Shown in pieces: positions 51,218 through 60,699 of a DNA stretch of 64,000 bases. Location of the stretch: NCBI RefSeq assembly GCF_001434095.1, contig NZ_AZDS01000004.1:124001-188000 (forward strand). Direction: 5' to 3'. The notes under the pieces are model-generated. The model was given only the letters and a program-made list of their open reading frames with translations, made no database searches and was not told the origin of the DNA. Position 1 is the stretch's first letter, and every line of letters starts with the position of its first letter. Made by a program: the position numbers and the translations under genes. The stretch comes from Fructilactobacillus fructivorans (lineage in GTDB: Bacteria > Bacillota > Bacilli > Lactobacillales > Lactobacillaceae).

Positions 51218-51223
51218 TATAAT
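51218..51223 (+). promoter_or_regulatory. zwf -10 element
   Basis: Perfect TATAAT preceded by TTA; the -35 position is a T-run only. Start near 51230, leader about 40 bases. Confidence 0.55.
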
Positions 51224-51270
51224 TGGTCTTGTATACGAATAACTACAATTATTTAAAGGAGTGAGTATTA

Positions 51271-52746
51271 ATGGCAACTGCTAACCGTGCATTATTTATG
51301 CTTTTCGGTGGTACTGGTGACCTCGCCTTGCGAAAGTTATATCCAGCCTTGTTTGAACTTTACAAAAAAGGCAGTATTGACAATCATTTCGCACTGTTAG
51401 GTTTAGCTAGAAGACCTCACACCGATGAAGAATTTCAAAAGATGGTTTTGGATTCTATTTCATCAGAAGCAGATAATCAAGAACAAGCTGAAGAGTTTGC
51501 TAGTCATTTTTACTTCAGATCTCATGATGTTACCAACGTGGAACATTATCGAGCTTTGAGTAAATTAGCCGACGAACTCGACAAGAAATACGAACTTGAT
51601 GGTAATCGAATCTTTTACGTTTCAATGGCACCCCGATTCTTTGGAATCGTTGCTAAAAACTTAAAGGACGAACACGTTCTCTCTGATAATGGTGGCTTTA
51701 ACCGTTTGGTGATCGAAAAACCATTTGGTCGAGACTACGATTCTGCTGAAAAATTAAATAACGAATTAACAACTGCATTTAAGGAAGATCAAATCTTCCG
51801 TATTGACCATTACTTAGGTAAAGAGATGGTTCAAAGTATTCCAGTTATCCGATTTGGTAACCCCATTATCGATGCCGTTTGGAATCACAACTACATCGAT
51901 AACATTCAGATTACGTTATCCGAAAAACTTGGGGTGGAGGATCGAGCTGGATACTATGATACGGCCGGTGCCCTCCGTGATATGGTCCAAAACCATACCA
52001 TGCAAATCATGACCTTGCTCGCAATGGACAAGCCAGCATCATTTGTTGATACTGACGTTCGGGCTGCCAAGATTAAAACCTTGGAAAACATGAATTTCTA
52101 TGACACAGAAGGGGTTAAAGAAAACTTTGTTCGCGGTCAATACGGTGCTGGAAGTGGCTCAGCTGCTTACCGTGATGAACCAGATGTCCCACACGATTCA
52201 AACAACGATACATTTGTCGCCGGAAAAGTTACTTACAAGCTCCCTCGTTGGGAAGGAACTCCTTTCTACGTCAGAACCGGTAAGAAGTTAGCTGCCAAAG
52301 CTACTCGAGTTGATGTTGTCTTTAAGAAAGATATCAACAATATTTTTGCCAAAGCAGATTTGCCAGATACTCTTAAAACGAACGTCCTTTCAATCCTAAT
52401 TGATCCTCGTGGTGGAATTACATTAAGAGTGAACGTCAAAGACTCCAAACAAGGTTTCCATACTGAAACCATTGATCTCGATTATCTTCAAAATGATGCG
52501 CGAGCTTCTGAAGTTCCGCAACCATACGAACGTCTCTTCCATGACATTTTAAATGGTGATCACACCAACTTCGCAAGTTGGCCTGAAGTGGCTGCCGCAT
52601 GGAAGTACGTTGACCCCATTCAAAAGTACTGGGATGAAACCCAACCAGACTTCCCTAACTACGAACCAGGGTCAATGGGTCCAAAGGCCTCTGACGAGTT
52701 ATTAGCTCGTGATGGGCACAGTTGGTACTTCCCTGAAGAAAAGTAA
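51271..52746 (+). CDS. zwf: Glucose-6-phosphate 1-dehydrogenase
   Basis: Oxidises glucose 6-phosphate to 6-phosphogluconolactone with NAD(P)+; entry to the phosphoketolase route. Nucleotide-binding GGTGDLALRKLYPALF at the N-terminus, IEKPFGRDYDSA, and the active-site RIDHYLGKEMVQ with the catalytic His. It has 491 residues, normal. ATG 51271 is behind AAAGGAG. gnd follows after 105 bases with its own promoter-like elements; no terminator was seen in between, so read-through is possible. A perfect cre site lies upstream. Confidence 0.97.
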   Translation: MATANRALFMLFGGTGDLALRKLYPALFELYKKGSIDNHFALLGLARRPHTDEEFQKMVLDSISSEADNQEQAEEFASHFYFRSHDVTNVEHYRALSKLADELDKKYELDGNRIFYVSMAPRFFGIVAKNLKDEHVLSDNGGFNRLVIEKPFGRDYDSAEKLNNELTTAFKEDQIFRIDHYLGKEMVQSIPVIRFGNPIIDAVWNHNYIDNIQITLSEKLGVEDRAGYYDTAGALRDMVQNHTMQIMTLLAMDKPASFVDTDVRAAKIKTLENMNFYDTEGVKENFVRGQYGAGSGSAAYRDEPDVPHDSNNDTFVAGKVTYKLPRWEGTPFYVRTGKKLAAKATRVDVVFKKDINNIFAKADLPDTLKTNVLSILIDPRGGITLRVNVKDSKQGFHTETIDLDYLQNDARASEVPQPYERLFHDILNGDHTNFASWPEVAAAWKYVDPIQKYWDETQPDFPNYEPGSMGPKASDELLARDGHSWYFPEEK

Positions 52747-52775
52747 AGAAAGTGCTTACAATTTTGAAGTTTCTA

Positions 52776-52796
52776 TTTCACAATTCTAATGTGAAA
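52776..52796. promoter_or_regulatory. Dyad at the gnd promoter
   Basis: Perfect 7-base arms TTTCACA and TGTGAAA with a 7-base spacer. It overlaps a plausible -35 TTCACA that is 17 bases from TAAACT (52800-52805), so a binding protein would control gnd. A smaller relative, TTTCATATGTGAAA, occurs upstream of zwf (51163-51176). Confidence 0.5.
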
Positions 52797-52851
52797 TGGT
52801 AAACTACTAGTGTAATGAATTAACATATATATTCGAAAAGGAAGGTATATT

Positions 52852-54282
52852 ATGGCTGATAAAAAAGCAAACATCGGTGTTGTTGGTATGGCTGTCATGG
52901 GTAAAAACCTTGCCCTCAACATTGAAAGTCGCGGTTACACAGTTGCAATCTACAACCGTACTGCAAGCAAGACTGAACAAGTAATGAAGGATCACGGTGA
53001 CAAACACTTGCTTCCTAGTTACAACGTCAAGGATTTTGTTGAATCAATTCAAAAGCCTCGTACAATCTTATTAATGGTTAAAGCTGGTAAGCCAACTGAC
53101 GCCGTTATTGATGAATTATTACCATTACTTGACAAGGGTGACACTCTTATCGATGGTGGTAACACTAACTTCCACGATACAATGGCTCGAAGTGAAAAAC
53201 TTGCTAAATCAGGTATTAACTTCATCGGAATGGGTGTTTCCGGTGGTGAACTTGGTGCCCTTAAAGGTCCTTCATTGATGCCCGGTGGTCAAAAAGAAGC
53301 TTACGACCGTGTAGCTCCAATCTTGGAAAAGATCGCTGCTAAAGCCGAAGATGGCGAACCATGTGTTACTTACATCGGCCCTAATGGTGCTGGTCACTAC
53401 GTTAAAATGGTCCACAATGGTATCGAATATGGTGATGAAGAGTTAATTGACGAAACTTTCAACCTCTTGAGAAACGCTGCAGGTTACTCAGTTGATGACC
53501 TTGCAAAGATCTTCAAGGATTGGGACAAGGGTGAATTAAACTCATACTTGATCGAAATCACTGCTGACATCTTAACTAGAAAAGATGACTTAGGTGACGA
53601 CAAGAACAAACCAATCGTTGATGCTATCTTAGATCGTGGTGCTAACAAGGGTACTGGTAAGTGGAGTTCAATCGATGCATTAGACATTGGTGCTCCTCAA
53701 TCAGTTATCACTGAAGCCGTTTACGCTCGTTTCATCTCAATGATGAAAGACGAACGAATGGCTGCTTCAAAGGTTCTTCATGGTCCAGCCAAAGAACCTA
53801 AGTTCAACAGTGATGAAATCGTTGAAAAGGCTCGTCAAGCATTATACTTCGGTAAAATCATGAGCTATGCTCAAGGTTTCGAACAAATGCGAATGGCCTC
53901 AGAACATTACGGTTGGGACTTGAAGTACGATGAATTAGCTAAGATTTGGCGTGAAGGATGCATTATTCGTGCTCAATTCTTACAAAACATTACCGATGCC
54001 TTTGACAAAGATCCTAAGTTAACTAACTTGTTAATGGATCCTTACTTCTCAAACATCGCCAACAAGTACCAAGATTCAGCTCGAGAAGTAGTTGCTTTTG
54101 CTACTGAAGCTGGTATTCCAGTTCCATCATTATCAGCTGCTATCTCATACTTCGACTCATACAGAGCTCAAGTATTACCAGCTAACTTGCTTCAAGCACA
54201 ACGTGATTACTTCGGTGCTCACACTTACGAACGTACTGACCGTCCAGGTAACTTCCATTACCCATGGTACAAAGAACAATAA
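52852..54282 (+). CDS. gnd: 6-phosphogluconate dehydrogenase (decarboxylating)
   Basis: Oxidative decarboxylation of 6-phosphogluconate to ribulose 5-phosphate, second NAD(P)H-forming step of the heterolactic route. N-terminal Rossmann motif [16 protein letters not shown], substrate site [22 protein letters not shown], and the catalytic [17 protein letters not shown] with Lys and His; C-terminal [14 protein letters not shown]. It has 476 residues, full length. ATG 52852 is behind AAGGAAGG. The codon use is strongly biased toward preferred codons, consistent with high expression. Confidence 0.97.
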   Translation: MADKKANIGVVGMAVMGKNLALNIESRGYTVAIYNRTASKTEQVMKDHGDKHLLPSYNVKDFVESIQKPRTILLMVKAGKPTDAVIDELLPLLDKGDTLIDGGNTNFHDTMARSEKLAKSGINFIGMGVSGGELGALKGPSLMPGGQKEAYDRVAPILEKIAAKAEDGEPCVTYIGPNGAGHYVKMVHNGIEYGDEELIDETFNLLRNAAGYSVDDLAKIFKDWDKGELNSYLIEITADILTRKDDLGDDKNKPIVDAILDRGANKGTGKWSSIDALDIGAPQSVITEAVYARFISMMKDERMAASKVLHGPAKEPKFNSDEIVEKARQALYFGKIMSYAQGFEQMRMASEHYGWDLKYDELAKIWREGCIIRAQFLQNITDAFDKDPKLTNLLMDPYFSNIANKYQDSAREVVAFATEAGIPVPSLSAAISYFDSYRAQVLPANLLQAQRDYFGAHTYERTDRPGNFHYPWYKEQ

Positions 54283-54295
54283 AATCAAACGTTTT

Positions 54296-54326
54296 AAAAA
54301 GATCGACTTTAATAGTCGATCTTTTT
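54296..54326 (+). terminator. Terminator after gnd
   Basis: Perfect 13-bp stem AAAAAGATCGACT/AGTCGATCTTTTT with 5-base loop. Confidence 0.92.
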
Positions 54327-54420
54327 CTATATTTTCAGCTAGAAAACAAGCATTCTAGCCTAAAAAGCTGTATTATTATGGTTGTAGTGTATAGTTAAAC
54401 AATTAGGGAGGAACAAGACA

Positions 54421-55968
54421 ATGTCCGAACGAAAAGTATACAATGATTATTTCTATGACGAACCCGCTTTTAACACCCATGACGGTGGATACATCCCACT
54501 TGAGGTGCCTGATGTTCCAGAACACAAACTGAACATCCCCGGGATTCTAAAACCAGACAAGGAAACCGATACCGACATGTGGTATACGGTGGACGCTCAA
54601 CCTGGTGAAACCCAGATTTTGCCTGGTGAAAAAACTAAAACTTGGGGATATAACTCCAGCATTCTCGGTAAGACCATCATTTTAAAAGAGGGCAAGCACA
54701 TGCATGTCACCTTGAAAAATGACCTACCGGTTTTGACCACGTTTCACTGGCACGGACTAAACGTTTCCGGTCCGTACGTTGATGGTGGTTGCCATGCCCC
54801 TGTTTATCCTGGTACCAGCAATGAAATTGAATTTACGGTGGATCAACCTGCTGCCACACTGTGGTTACACGCTCATCCATGTCCAGAAACCTCTGAACAA
54901 GTCTACAAGGGACTCGCTACTCCAGTAGTTGTTCAGGATGATATTGAATCTAAACTACCCTTCCCAAGAAATTACGGGGTCGATGACATTCCAGTTGTCC
55001 TCCAAGATCGTCATTTCCATAAGGGGAATCAATTAAACTACAAAGAAGACTACGATCCTGATGGAGTTCAGGGTCCAACGGCTATGATTAACGGAACCGT
55101 TAACCCCTACTTCGACGTTACCACCCAAAAAGTTCGACTGCGATTCCTTGACGGATCAAACCGACGTGAATGGCGACTTCATTTTGATGACGACTTAAAG
55201 TTCACTCAGATTGGTTCCGATGGTGGCATTCTACCTGAACCAGTTGAATTCACTCACTTGATGATGGTTTGTGCCGAACGTGATGAGGTCATCGTGGACT
55301 TCAGCGGTTACAAGCCCGGTGACGAGGTTCACCCTTACTCTGATGATGTTCCAATCATGACATTTAAGATTCATGAATTTGCACCTGACGACACCAAGTT
55401 GCCAGATCACCTCATTGACATGCCTCCGTTCGCTAAAATCGATAAGGATGCTCCTGTTCATAAGGCAGCAATGTCTGGAATGGATGAATCCGTTGAAATC
55501 AACGGCAAAAAATTCGACATGCAACGCATTGATGACCGCCAAGAAGTTGGTAAGGAACGGATCTGGGAAGTTTCTAACTCCAACGAAATGGATGGTGGTA
55601 TGGTTCACCCCTACCACATGCATGGAACGCAATTCCGGGTTCTTTCAAGAAATGGCAAGGATCCTTATCCAAACGAACACGGATGGAAAGATACCATTGG
55701 TGTCAATCCTGGCGAAGTCGTTCGTCTGCAAGTTAAGTTCGATTTCCCTGGCGTTTACATGTATCACTGCCACATCACCGAACATGAAGATGGTGGCATG
55801 ATGCTTCAGATCCAGGCTTATGATAAGCAAGATCCACACAAGAAATACAAGTTAATGAACATGGATACCCTTTTGAATGCTCTTTCAAAAGAAGAGGGAA
55901 TTCCTGTAAAGGACTTAGACATCCCCGCAATGAATTCGTACAAAAAGATGGGAATCCACATGTGTTAA
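54421..55968 (+). CDS. Multicopper oxidase
   Basis: Laccase-type oxidase with three cupredoxin domains in 515 residues. Copper ligands: FHWHGLN (domain 1), LWLHAHPC, HPYHMHG (domain 3) and HCHITEHEDGGMM (type 1 copper Cys-His-Met). Most multicopper oxidases read HPH where this one reads HAH; the histidines are kept. No signal peptide is visible, so the protein appears cytoplasmic, as in other lactobacillar members linked to oxidation of phenols, bilirubin or biogenic amines. ATG 54421 is behind AGGGAGG. Monocistronic; the copper source and substrate are unknown. Confidence 0.92.
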   Translation: MSERKVYNDYFYDEPAFNTHDGGYIPLEVPDVPEHKLNIPGILKPDKETDTDMWYTVDAQPGETQILPGEKTKTWGYNSSILGKTIILKEGKHMHVTLKNDLPVLTTFHWHGLNVSGPYVDGGCHAPVYPGTSNEIEFTVDQPAATLWLHAHPCPETSEQVYKGLATPVVVQDDIESKLPFPRNYGVDDIPVVLQDRHFHKGNQLNYKEDYDPDGVQGPTAMINGTVNPYFDVTTQKVRLRFLDGSNRREWRLHFDDDLKFTQIGSDGGILPEPVEFTHLMMVCAERDEVIVDFSGYKPGDEVHPYSDDVPIMTFKIHEFAPDDTKLPDHLIDMPPFAKIDKDAPVHKAAMSGMDESVEINGKKFDMQRIDDRQEVGKERIWEVSNSNEMDGGMVHPYHMHGTQFRVLSRNGKDPYPNEHGWKDTIGVNPGEVVRLQVKFDFPGVYMYHCHITEHEDGGMMLQIQAYDKQDPHKKYKLMNMDTLLNALSKEEGIPVKDLDIPAMNSYKKMGIHMC

Positions 55969-55984
55969 TTAAATAACGTTTAAG

Positions 55985-56013
55985 ACAGTCGCAATTTTGC
56001 GGCTGTTTTTTTA
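55985..56013 (+). terminator. Terminator after multicopper oxidase
   Basis: 10-bp stem ACAGTCGCAA/TTGCGGCTGT (one G-T pair) followed by seven T. Confidence 0.85.
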
Positions 56014-56092
56014 TATCTTAGGTTTGACAATGGGCGCGAAACCAAGAATACTAGAACTATCAATTAATTAATAAGGAAAGAAGTGAAAAATC

Positions 56093-56845
56093 ATCTTTTC
56101 AATTAGTTCTATTATCATTATGTTGGTAGCTAGTATCTTGGGTGGAATAATGAACGGAATCGTCGGGATGGCAACCGTGGCTTTGTATCCAGCGTTACTT
56201 TACGTCGGCGTTCCCCCAATCATTGCCAATGTGACCATTACTGTCGGTCTCTTGTTCAGTGACTTTAGTGCCGTTCTCTCATCACGACGAGAGTTTAAAC
56301 GCGTGGTTCCCGAAACCATCAAATTTTCCACTTTAATCACGGCCGGAGCCATCGTTGGGGCAATCGTTCTTCTCTTTAGTAGCTCCAAAAGTTTCAAGGA
56401 AATCACTCCGGTAGTCATTCTCTTATCTGGAATCTTGATGATGATTCCCAAAAAAGATAACACCCACAAATCAATTTCTAAGATTGTCCTCATCATTTCA
56501 GCCATTGCTACTCTGCTAGTTGGGGTCTACGTTGGTTACTTTGGAGCTGGAGCCGGGATCCTGATGACCGCCGTTCTGTCCATCTCAAATGACTACGAAT
56601 ACGCCGAAAATAACGCGGTCAGAAACGTTTCCGCCCTCTGTGCCCATATTGTTACTGTCATTATCTTCATCTTTACGATGAAAATCGAATGGCTCATTGT
56701 TCCCTTAATCGCCATTGGACTTTTTATTGGTGGATATCTGGGACCAATCATCGTCAGATACGTTCCATCCAAAGTCATGCGTTACGTTGTTAGTATCTTT
56801 GCCATTGTGGTAGCGCTAATTTTAGGTTACCAAGCGTTCTTTTAA
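56093..56845 (+). CDS. TauE/SafE-family membrane permease, probable non-standard start
   Basis: Permease of the TauE/SafE (DUF81) family, about eight membrane helices; relatives export sulfite, sulfoacetate or other organosulfur anions. Glycine-rich repeat in helix 1 (ASILGGIMNGIVGMATVALYPALL) and its echo YVGYFGAGAGILMTAVLS. The only ATG (56120) lacks a ribosome binding site and would cut off the first half of helix 1. The open frame extends back to 56087, and AAGGAAAGAAG (56073-56083) points to ATC 56093 (spacing 9) or ATC 56090, giving IFSISSIIIIML at the front. The start is therefore uncertain; I use 56093. Alternative: an N-terminal frameshift from the GTG at 56083. Confidence 0.72.
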   Translation: MFSISSIIIMLVASILGGIMNGIVGMATVALYPALLYVGVPPIIANVTITVGLLFSDFSAVLSSRREFKRVVPETIKFSTLITAGAIVGAIVLLFSSSKSFKEITPVVILLSGILMMIPKKDNTHKSISKIVLIISAIATLLVGVYVGYFGAGAGILMTAVLSISNDYEYAENNAVRNVSALCAHIVTVIIFIFTMKIEWLIVPLIAIGLFIGGYLGPIIVRYVPSKVMRYVVSIFAIVVALILGYQAFF

Positions 56846-56868
56846 ATTAATTTCTTAAAGTTGATCAA

Positions 56869-56884
56869 TACCGTCATAACGGTA
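56869..56884 (+). other. Short hairpin downstream of the TauE gene
   Basis: TACCGTCATAACGGTA, a 6-bp perfect stem without T-run, in the 249-base gap before the MFS gene. Around it AATTTCTT (56847-) and AAGAAATT (56902-) could pair as an outer stem. TATAAT at 56957-56962 is the probable -10 of the MFS gene. Confidence 0.35.
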
Positions 56885-57094
56885 ACTTGTTTCATAATAT
56901 TCAAGAAATTACAACAAAGTAGAATTGAATTTTATCAAGTTTATGATAATATTAATTATAATATGAAGCTTTAAATGGTTCAGAGAAGCCACAAGCATAA
57001 CATGTTATACATAAATGATTGAACGATTGTGTTCTCATGCTATTTTGTGCGGTGAATCTGGACCTCGCAGAATTAATGGGAGGACAATTTTTTT

Positions 57095-58345
57095 ATGCCA
57101 AAATTGACAAAGTATCAAAGACGAATTACATGGTCAACCGGGATTGGATTCATCCTCGAGCGAATGGACGCGATGTTCATGTCGCTGGCATTGGCTTCAA
57201 TCATCATTACTTTACATATCTCAAAGGCTCAGGGTGGCCTTCTTCCAGCCATTACTGTCATCGGTTCTATTTTTGGTGGAATTGGCTTTGGTGCCCTTGC
57301 TGATCGATACGGCAGAGTCAAGACCCTGTGCTGGACCATCATTATCTACGCCATCGGAACGGCCGGAATGGGACTTACCAATTCCTTCTGGATGCTGTGC
57401 CTCTTTCGAATTATCATCGGAGTAGGAAACTCTGGTGAATACGGGATCGCCATCACCATGCTAAGTGAAGCCTTCTCAAGGAAATACCTTGGCCGATTAT
57501 CAGCTGCCGCGGGAGTCTGTGGTCAAGTTGGTTCAATCGTCGCTTCGCTGTTATCAGCCTTTATCCTGCAACGTTTTGGCTGGCACGTGCTCTTCTTCAT
57601 TGGGATCATTCCCGTCGTCTTAGCCTGGTTTATCAGATTTCATTTACCGGAAAGTAAAGAATTTACCGAAAACCGAGACGCCATTGAAAAAGATCCCAAT
57701 CGTGACTTCAGCCACTGGACCGAACTCTTCGCTACCCCAGCTGAATGCTTTCTAACGATCAGAATCATGATCATGTTCATGATTCACATTGCGGGATACA
57801 ACGGTCTCATTAGTTGGTTACCATCAATTGCCCAAGAACGAATGCACATCTCGGTAGCCGGATCATCACTTTGGATGATTGCCACCATCATTGGGATGTC
57901 ACTTGGAATCATGTGTTTCGGAATTGTCCAAGATCACCTTGGAAGTCGATTGGCTTACGGAATTTGGCTTTTAGCCGCTGCCGCCTCGGTCTTCTTACTG
58001 ATCATTGCCCAGAACAAGTTAGAATTTTTGATCGGTGGTGGAATCGTCGGTTTCTGTTCTGACGGAATGTACAGTGGTTACGGCACCATCGTCAGCAAAC
58101 TCTACCCCACCGAAATCAGAGCCACTGCTAACAACACCATCATGAGCATTGCCAAGAGTGTTGGCAGTTTTTCCACCGTCTTAATTGGATTCTTAATGGA
58201 CCACTTTAGCCTCATGGCTGTTATCCTATTCTTAAGCGGGATTTACCTCGTTAGTTTTGTTATCATGCTATCAATTAAAGAACTAAAGCACGAAAACAAA
58301 GCTCCCATAACTACAACTGAAAATGCTGAAAAGGTGGCACAATAA
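57095..58345 (+). CDS. MFS transporter (anion/aromatic acid or sugar-acid type)
   Basis: Twelve-span major facilitator transporter of 416 residues; starts KLTKYQRRITWSTGIGFILERMDAM, with the loop 2-3 motif GFGALADRYGRVKTL and central loop NRDAIEKDPNRDFSHW. Profile is like the metabolite:H+ symporter group (organic acid or nucleoside-like substrates). ATG 57095 is behind GGGAGGACAA. It ends one base before the TTG start of the 5'-nucleotidase, so both form an operon; a product of the nucleotidase (for example a nucleoside) is a possible cargo, but this is inference. Confidence 0.85.
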   Translation: MPKLTKYQRRITWSTGIGFILERMDAMFMSLALASIIITLHISKAQGGLLPAITVIGSIFGGIGFGALADRYGRVKTLCWTIIIYAIGTAGMGLTNSFWMLCLFRIIIGVGNSGEYGIAITMLSEAFSRKYLGRLSAAAGVCGQVGSIVASLLSAFILQRFGWHVLFFIGIIPVVLAWFIRFHLPESKEFTENRDAIEKDPNRDFSHWTELFATPAECFLTIRIMIMFMIHIAGYNGLISWLPSIAQERMHISVAGSSLWMIATIIGMSLGIMCFGIVQDHLGSRLAYGIWLLAAAASVFLLIIAQNKLEFLIGGGIVGFCSDGMYSGYGTIVSKLYPTEIRATANNTIMSIAKSVGSFSTVLIGFLMDHFSLMAVILFLSGIYLVSFVIMLSIKELKHENKAPITTTENAEKVAQ

Positions 58346-58346
58346 T

Positions 58347-59897
58347 TTGAAAGTTCGAATTTTATCAACCAGCGATGTTCACGGATACGTGTACCCTACG
58401 AACTACACCACGCGTGACAACCACTCCTCCCTTGGAATGCTTCAAGCTGGTTCCATCATTAAAAACGCTCAAAAAGATGAAAAGGATGACGAAATCGTCA
58501 TTGCCATCGAAAACGGCGACTGGATTCAGGGATCGCCTTTTTCGACCTATTTATCGGAACAAGCTGCGACCAAGCAAGAAATTCTAAGTGAAATCACCGC
58601 TAACGTTGGCTACGACGCTGCAACGCTTGGTAACCATGAATTTAACTATGGCCAGGATTACATCAGAAATGCGGAAAGCAGACGCAACTATCCCATTGTG
58701 AATGCCAACATTGAGGGCGCAGTTGATAATCAGATTGCCGATCAACCATACGTGATCATTGAAAAGAAGGGCTTGAAAGTTGCTATTTTAGGACTAACCA
58801 CCGCATTCATTCCCAACTGGGAACGGCCTGATAACATTAAGGGTCTTGCGTTTCAATCGGCCTTAGCAACCGCGAAAAAATTCGTACCCGAATTACGTAA
58901 AAAAGCTGACGTTGTGATCGTTGCTTATCACGGTGGCATCGAAGCCGATCCCCAGACTGGCAAACCAACCGAAAAATATACTTCAGAAAATGAAGGATAC
59001 CAAATTGCCACGGAAGTCCCTGGAATCGATGCCCTAATCACGGGTCACCAACACCGCCAACTGGCAGCCAAAATTAACGGAGTACCGTTCACACAACCCG
59101 GCGTTCACGGTAGTGACGTTGGTGAGATTGATTTGGATTTAAATGAACAGAAGCAGATTATTAATAGTTCAAGTCATCTCGTCTCAACTAAAGATACGCA
59201 ACCGGACTTCGATTTAATTCCCAGTAATCAAATTGAAGACGAAGTACAGGACTGGCTCGATCAACCCATGGGACAAGCCACCGGGGCCAGTATGATCATC
59301 AATGATCCGATGAAAGTTCGGACGAACAATCATCCCTACATTGATTTCATCAACAAGGTGGAAATGGACGCGCTGGGAGTTGACATTGCGGGAACCGCCC
59401 TCTTCAACGATGACATCAAGGGGTTTCATCATGACATCTCGATGCGCGAAATTATCAATGGTTATAGTTATCCCAACACTATCATGTCTGAAGCAATCAC
59501 TGGTGCTGAGTTGAAACGAGCACTTGAAAAATGTGCGGAGTTCTTTAAACTGCAAGACGGCAAAATTATTATTGATCCAAAGTTTGTGGCACCCAAGATG
59601 CAACTTTTTAACTACGATATCTACAGTGGCATTGACTACGAATTCGATGTCTCAAAGCCAGTTGGCAAACGGGTCGTTAAACTGAATTACCATGGAAAAT
59701 CCGTTACTGCTAATCAAAAACTTCGAATTGCCTTAAATAATTACCGGGCCATTGGCGGTGGCGACTACGACATGTTCAGTGCTAAGAAGGTTGTAAACGA
59801 AAGCCCAGATAGTGCCTCGGACTTAATCGTTAAGTACTTAAAAAAACACGATCCGTATGAAGCTACTACGCCGCACAATTTAAAGATTACGAAATAA
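58347..59897 (+). CDS. 5'-nucleotidase / 2',3'-cyclic phosphodiesterase family, no signal peptide
   Basis: Metallophosphoesterase of the UshA/5'-nucleotidase family. The N-terminal calcineurin-type domain (residues 1-300) shows STSDVHGYVYP, ENGDWIQG, LGNHEFNYG, VAYHGGIE and ITGHQHRQLA, supplying both metal sites. The C-terminal 5'-nucleotidase domain has the adenine-stacking type segment KPVGKRVVKLNYHGK and YRAIGGGDYDMF. It has 516 residues from TTG 58347 (behind AAGGTGG), one base after the MFS stop; an ATG eight codons upstream overlaps the MFS gene. No signal peptide, unlike the classical secreted enzymes, so it acts inside the cell or is exported another way. Confidence 0.9.
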   Translation: MKVRILSTSDVHGYVYPTNYTTRDNHSSLGMLQAGSIIKNAQKDEKDDEIVIAIENGDWIQGSPFSTYLSEQAATKQEILSEITANVGYDAATLGNHEFNYGQDYIRNAESRRNYPIVNANIEGAVDNQIADQPYVIIEKKGLKVAILGLTTAFIPNWERPDNIKGLAFQSALATAKKFVPELRKKADVVIVAYHGGIEADPQTGKPTEKYTSENEGYQIATEVPGIDALITGHQHRQLAAKINGVPFTQPGVHGSDVGEIDLDLNEQKQIINSSSHLVSTKDTQPDFDLIPSNQIEDEVQDWLDQPMGQATGASMIINDPMKVRTNNHPYIDFINKVEMDALGVDIAGTALFNDDIKGFHHDISMREIINGYSYPNTIMSEAITGAELKRALEKCAEFFKLQDGKIIIDPKFVAPKMQLFNYDIYSGIDYEFDVSKPVGKRVVKLNYHGKSVTANQKLRIALNNYRAIGGGDYDMFSAKKVVNESPDSASDLIVKYLKKHDPYEATTPHNLKITK

Positions 59898-59933
59898 AAA
59901 GAGTTTCCAGCGTTAAATTTGGAAACTCTTTTT
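59896..59933. terminator. Bidirectional terminator between nucleotidase and ABC ATPase
   Basis: 14-bp stem AAAAAGAGTTTCCA/TGGAAACTCTTTTT with 10-base loop; it includes the stop codon of the nucleotidase. Confidence 0.92.
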
Positions 59934-59937
59934 GTGT

Positions 59938-60699
59938 CTACTCGTCTTCGTTAATAATCTTATTGATAAATTCTTTGGTTCGCTCATTTTCGGGATGGTC
60001 GAACAACTGGTCAGGGGTATTTTTCTCCTGAATGTAACCGTCCGCCATGAACCAGACTTTGTCAGCAACCTTTTTAGCGAACCCCATTTCATGAGTAACG
60101 ACGACCATTGTCATCCCTTCGTTCGCTAATTCCTGCATTACCTCAAGCACTTCTCCCACCATCTCAGGATCAAGCGCACTCGTTGGTTCGTCAAACAGCA
60201 TTACCTGCGGATTCATCGCCAGAGCTCGGGCCATGGCCACCCGCTGGGCTTGTCCACCTGAGAGACTGGAAGGATAGACATTCGCTTTTTCTTTTAACCC
60301 CACTCGGTACAACAATTTAAGCGAAACCTCCGTAGCTTCTTGGTCCCTCATGTGCTTTACTTTTTTAGGCGCAAGCTTCATGTTATCTAACACCGTCATG
60401 TTAGGAAAAAGATTGAAACTCTGGAAGACCATCCCAATTCGTTCACCAAGCGTGGCCACTTCCTTATGGGTGAATTTGGTTAAGTCTTTGCCATCGAAGA
60501 TAATTTGTCCACTGGTGGGTTGTTCTAGCATATTGAGGCAACGAAGAAAGGTACTCTTTCCAGATCCAGATGGACCAATCACACAGATCACCTGCCCGGT
60601 TTGAATGTTTCCGTTAATGCCCTTCAAAACTTCATTTTCGCCGAAACTTTTCTTTAAATCATTTACCTGAATTAATGCTTGCTCATCATTCTTAGTCAT
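59938..60699 (-). CDS. glnQ: Amino acid ABC transporter ATPase (GlnQ type)
   Basis: ATPase of a polar amino acid importer. Walker [14 protein letters not shown] at about residue 40, signature [15 protein letters not shown], Walker [15 protein letters not shown] and H-loop VVTHEMGF. It has 253 residues. Start ATG 60699 overlaps the last codons of the permease gene by 8 bases, a tight operon. The substrate is inferred as glutamine/glutamate-like from the family; other polar amino acids are possible. Confidence 0.93.
   Translation of the reverse strand: MTKNDEQALIQVNDLKKSFGENEVLKGINGNIQTGQVICVIGPSGSGKSTFLRCLNMLEQPTSGQIIFDGKDLTKFTHKEVATLGERIGMVFQSFNLFPNMTVLDNMKLAPKKVKHMRDQEATEVSLKLLYRVGLKEKANVYPSSLSGGQAQRVAMARALAMNPQVMLFDEPTSALDPEMVGEVLEVMQELANEGMTMVVVTHEMGFAKKVADKVWFMADGYIQEKNTPDQLFDHPENERTKEFINKIINEDE

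Larger units (their letters stand above)
50535..51270. other. Long intergenic region between LysM gene and zwf
   Basis: 736 bases without a convincing gene. It holds the LysM promoter area with the WalR-like box (50653-50669), a cluster of TGTTAC/TGTTGC units on the minus strand around 50690-50730, a TTGACA (50844-50849) with only a weak -10 on the plus strand, the cre site (51154-51167) and the zwf -10. The AT-rich middle (50760-51120) shows no clear coding signal. Confidence 0.6.

Noticed and set aside
54092-54358. Alternative-frame coding stretch at the end of gnd
   Set aside because: Entirely within the well-conserved gnd frame and its terminator; no translation signals.
57019-57303. Small coding frame overlapping the start of the MFS gene
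   Set aside because: It is out of frame with a strongly supported membrane protein and has no ribosome binding site.
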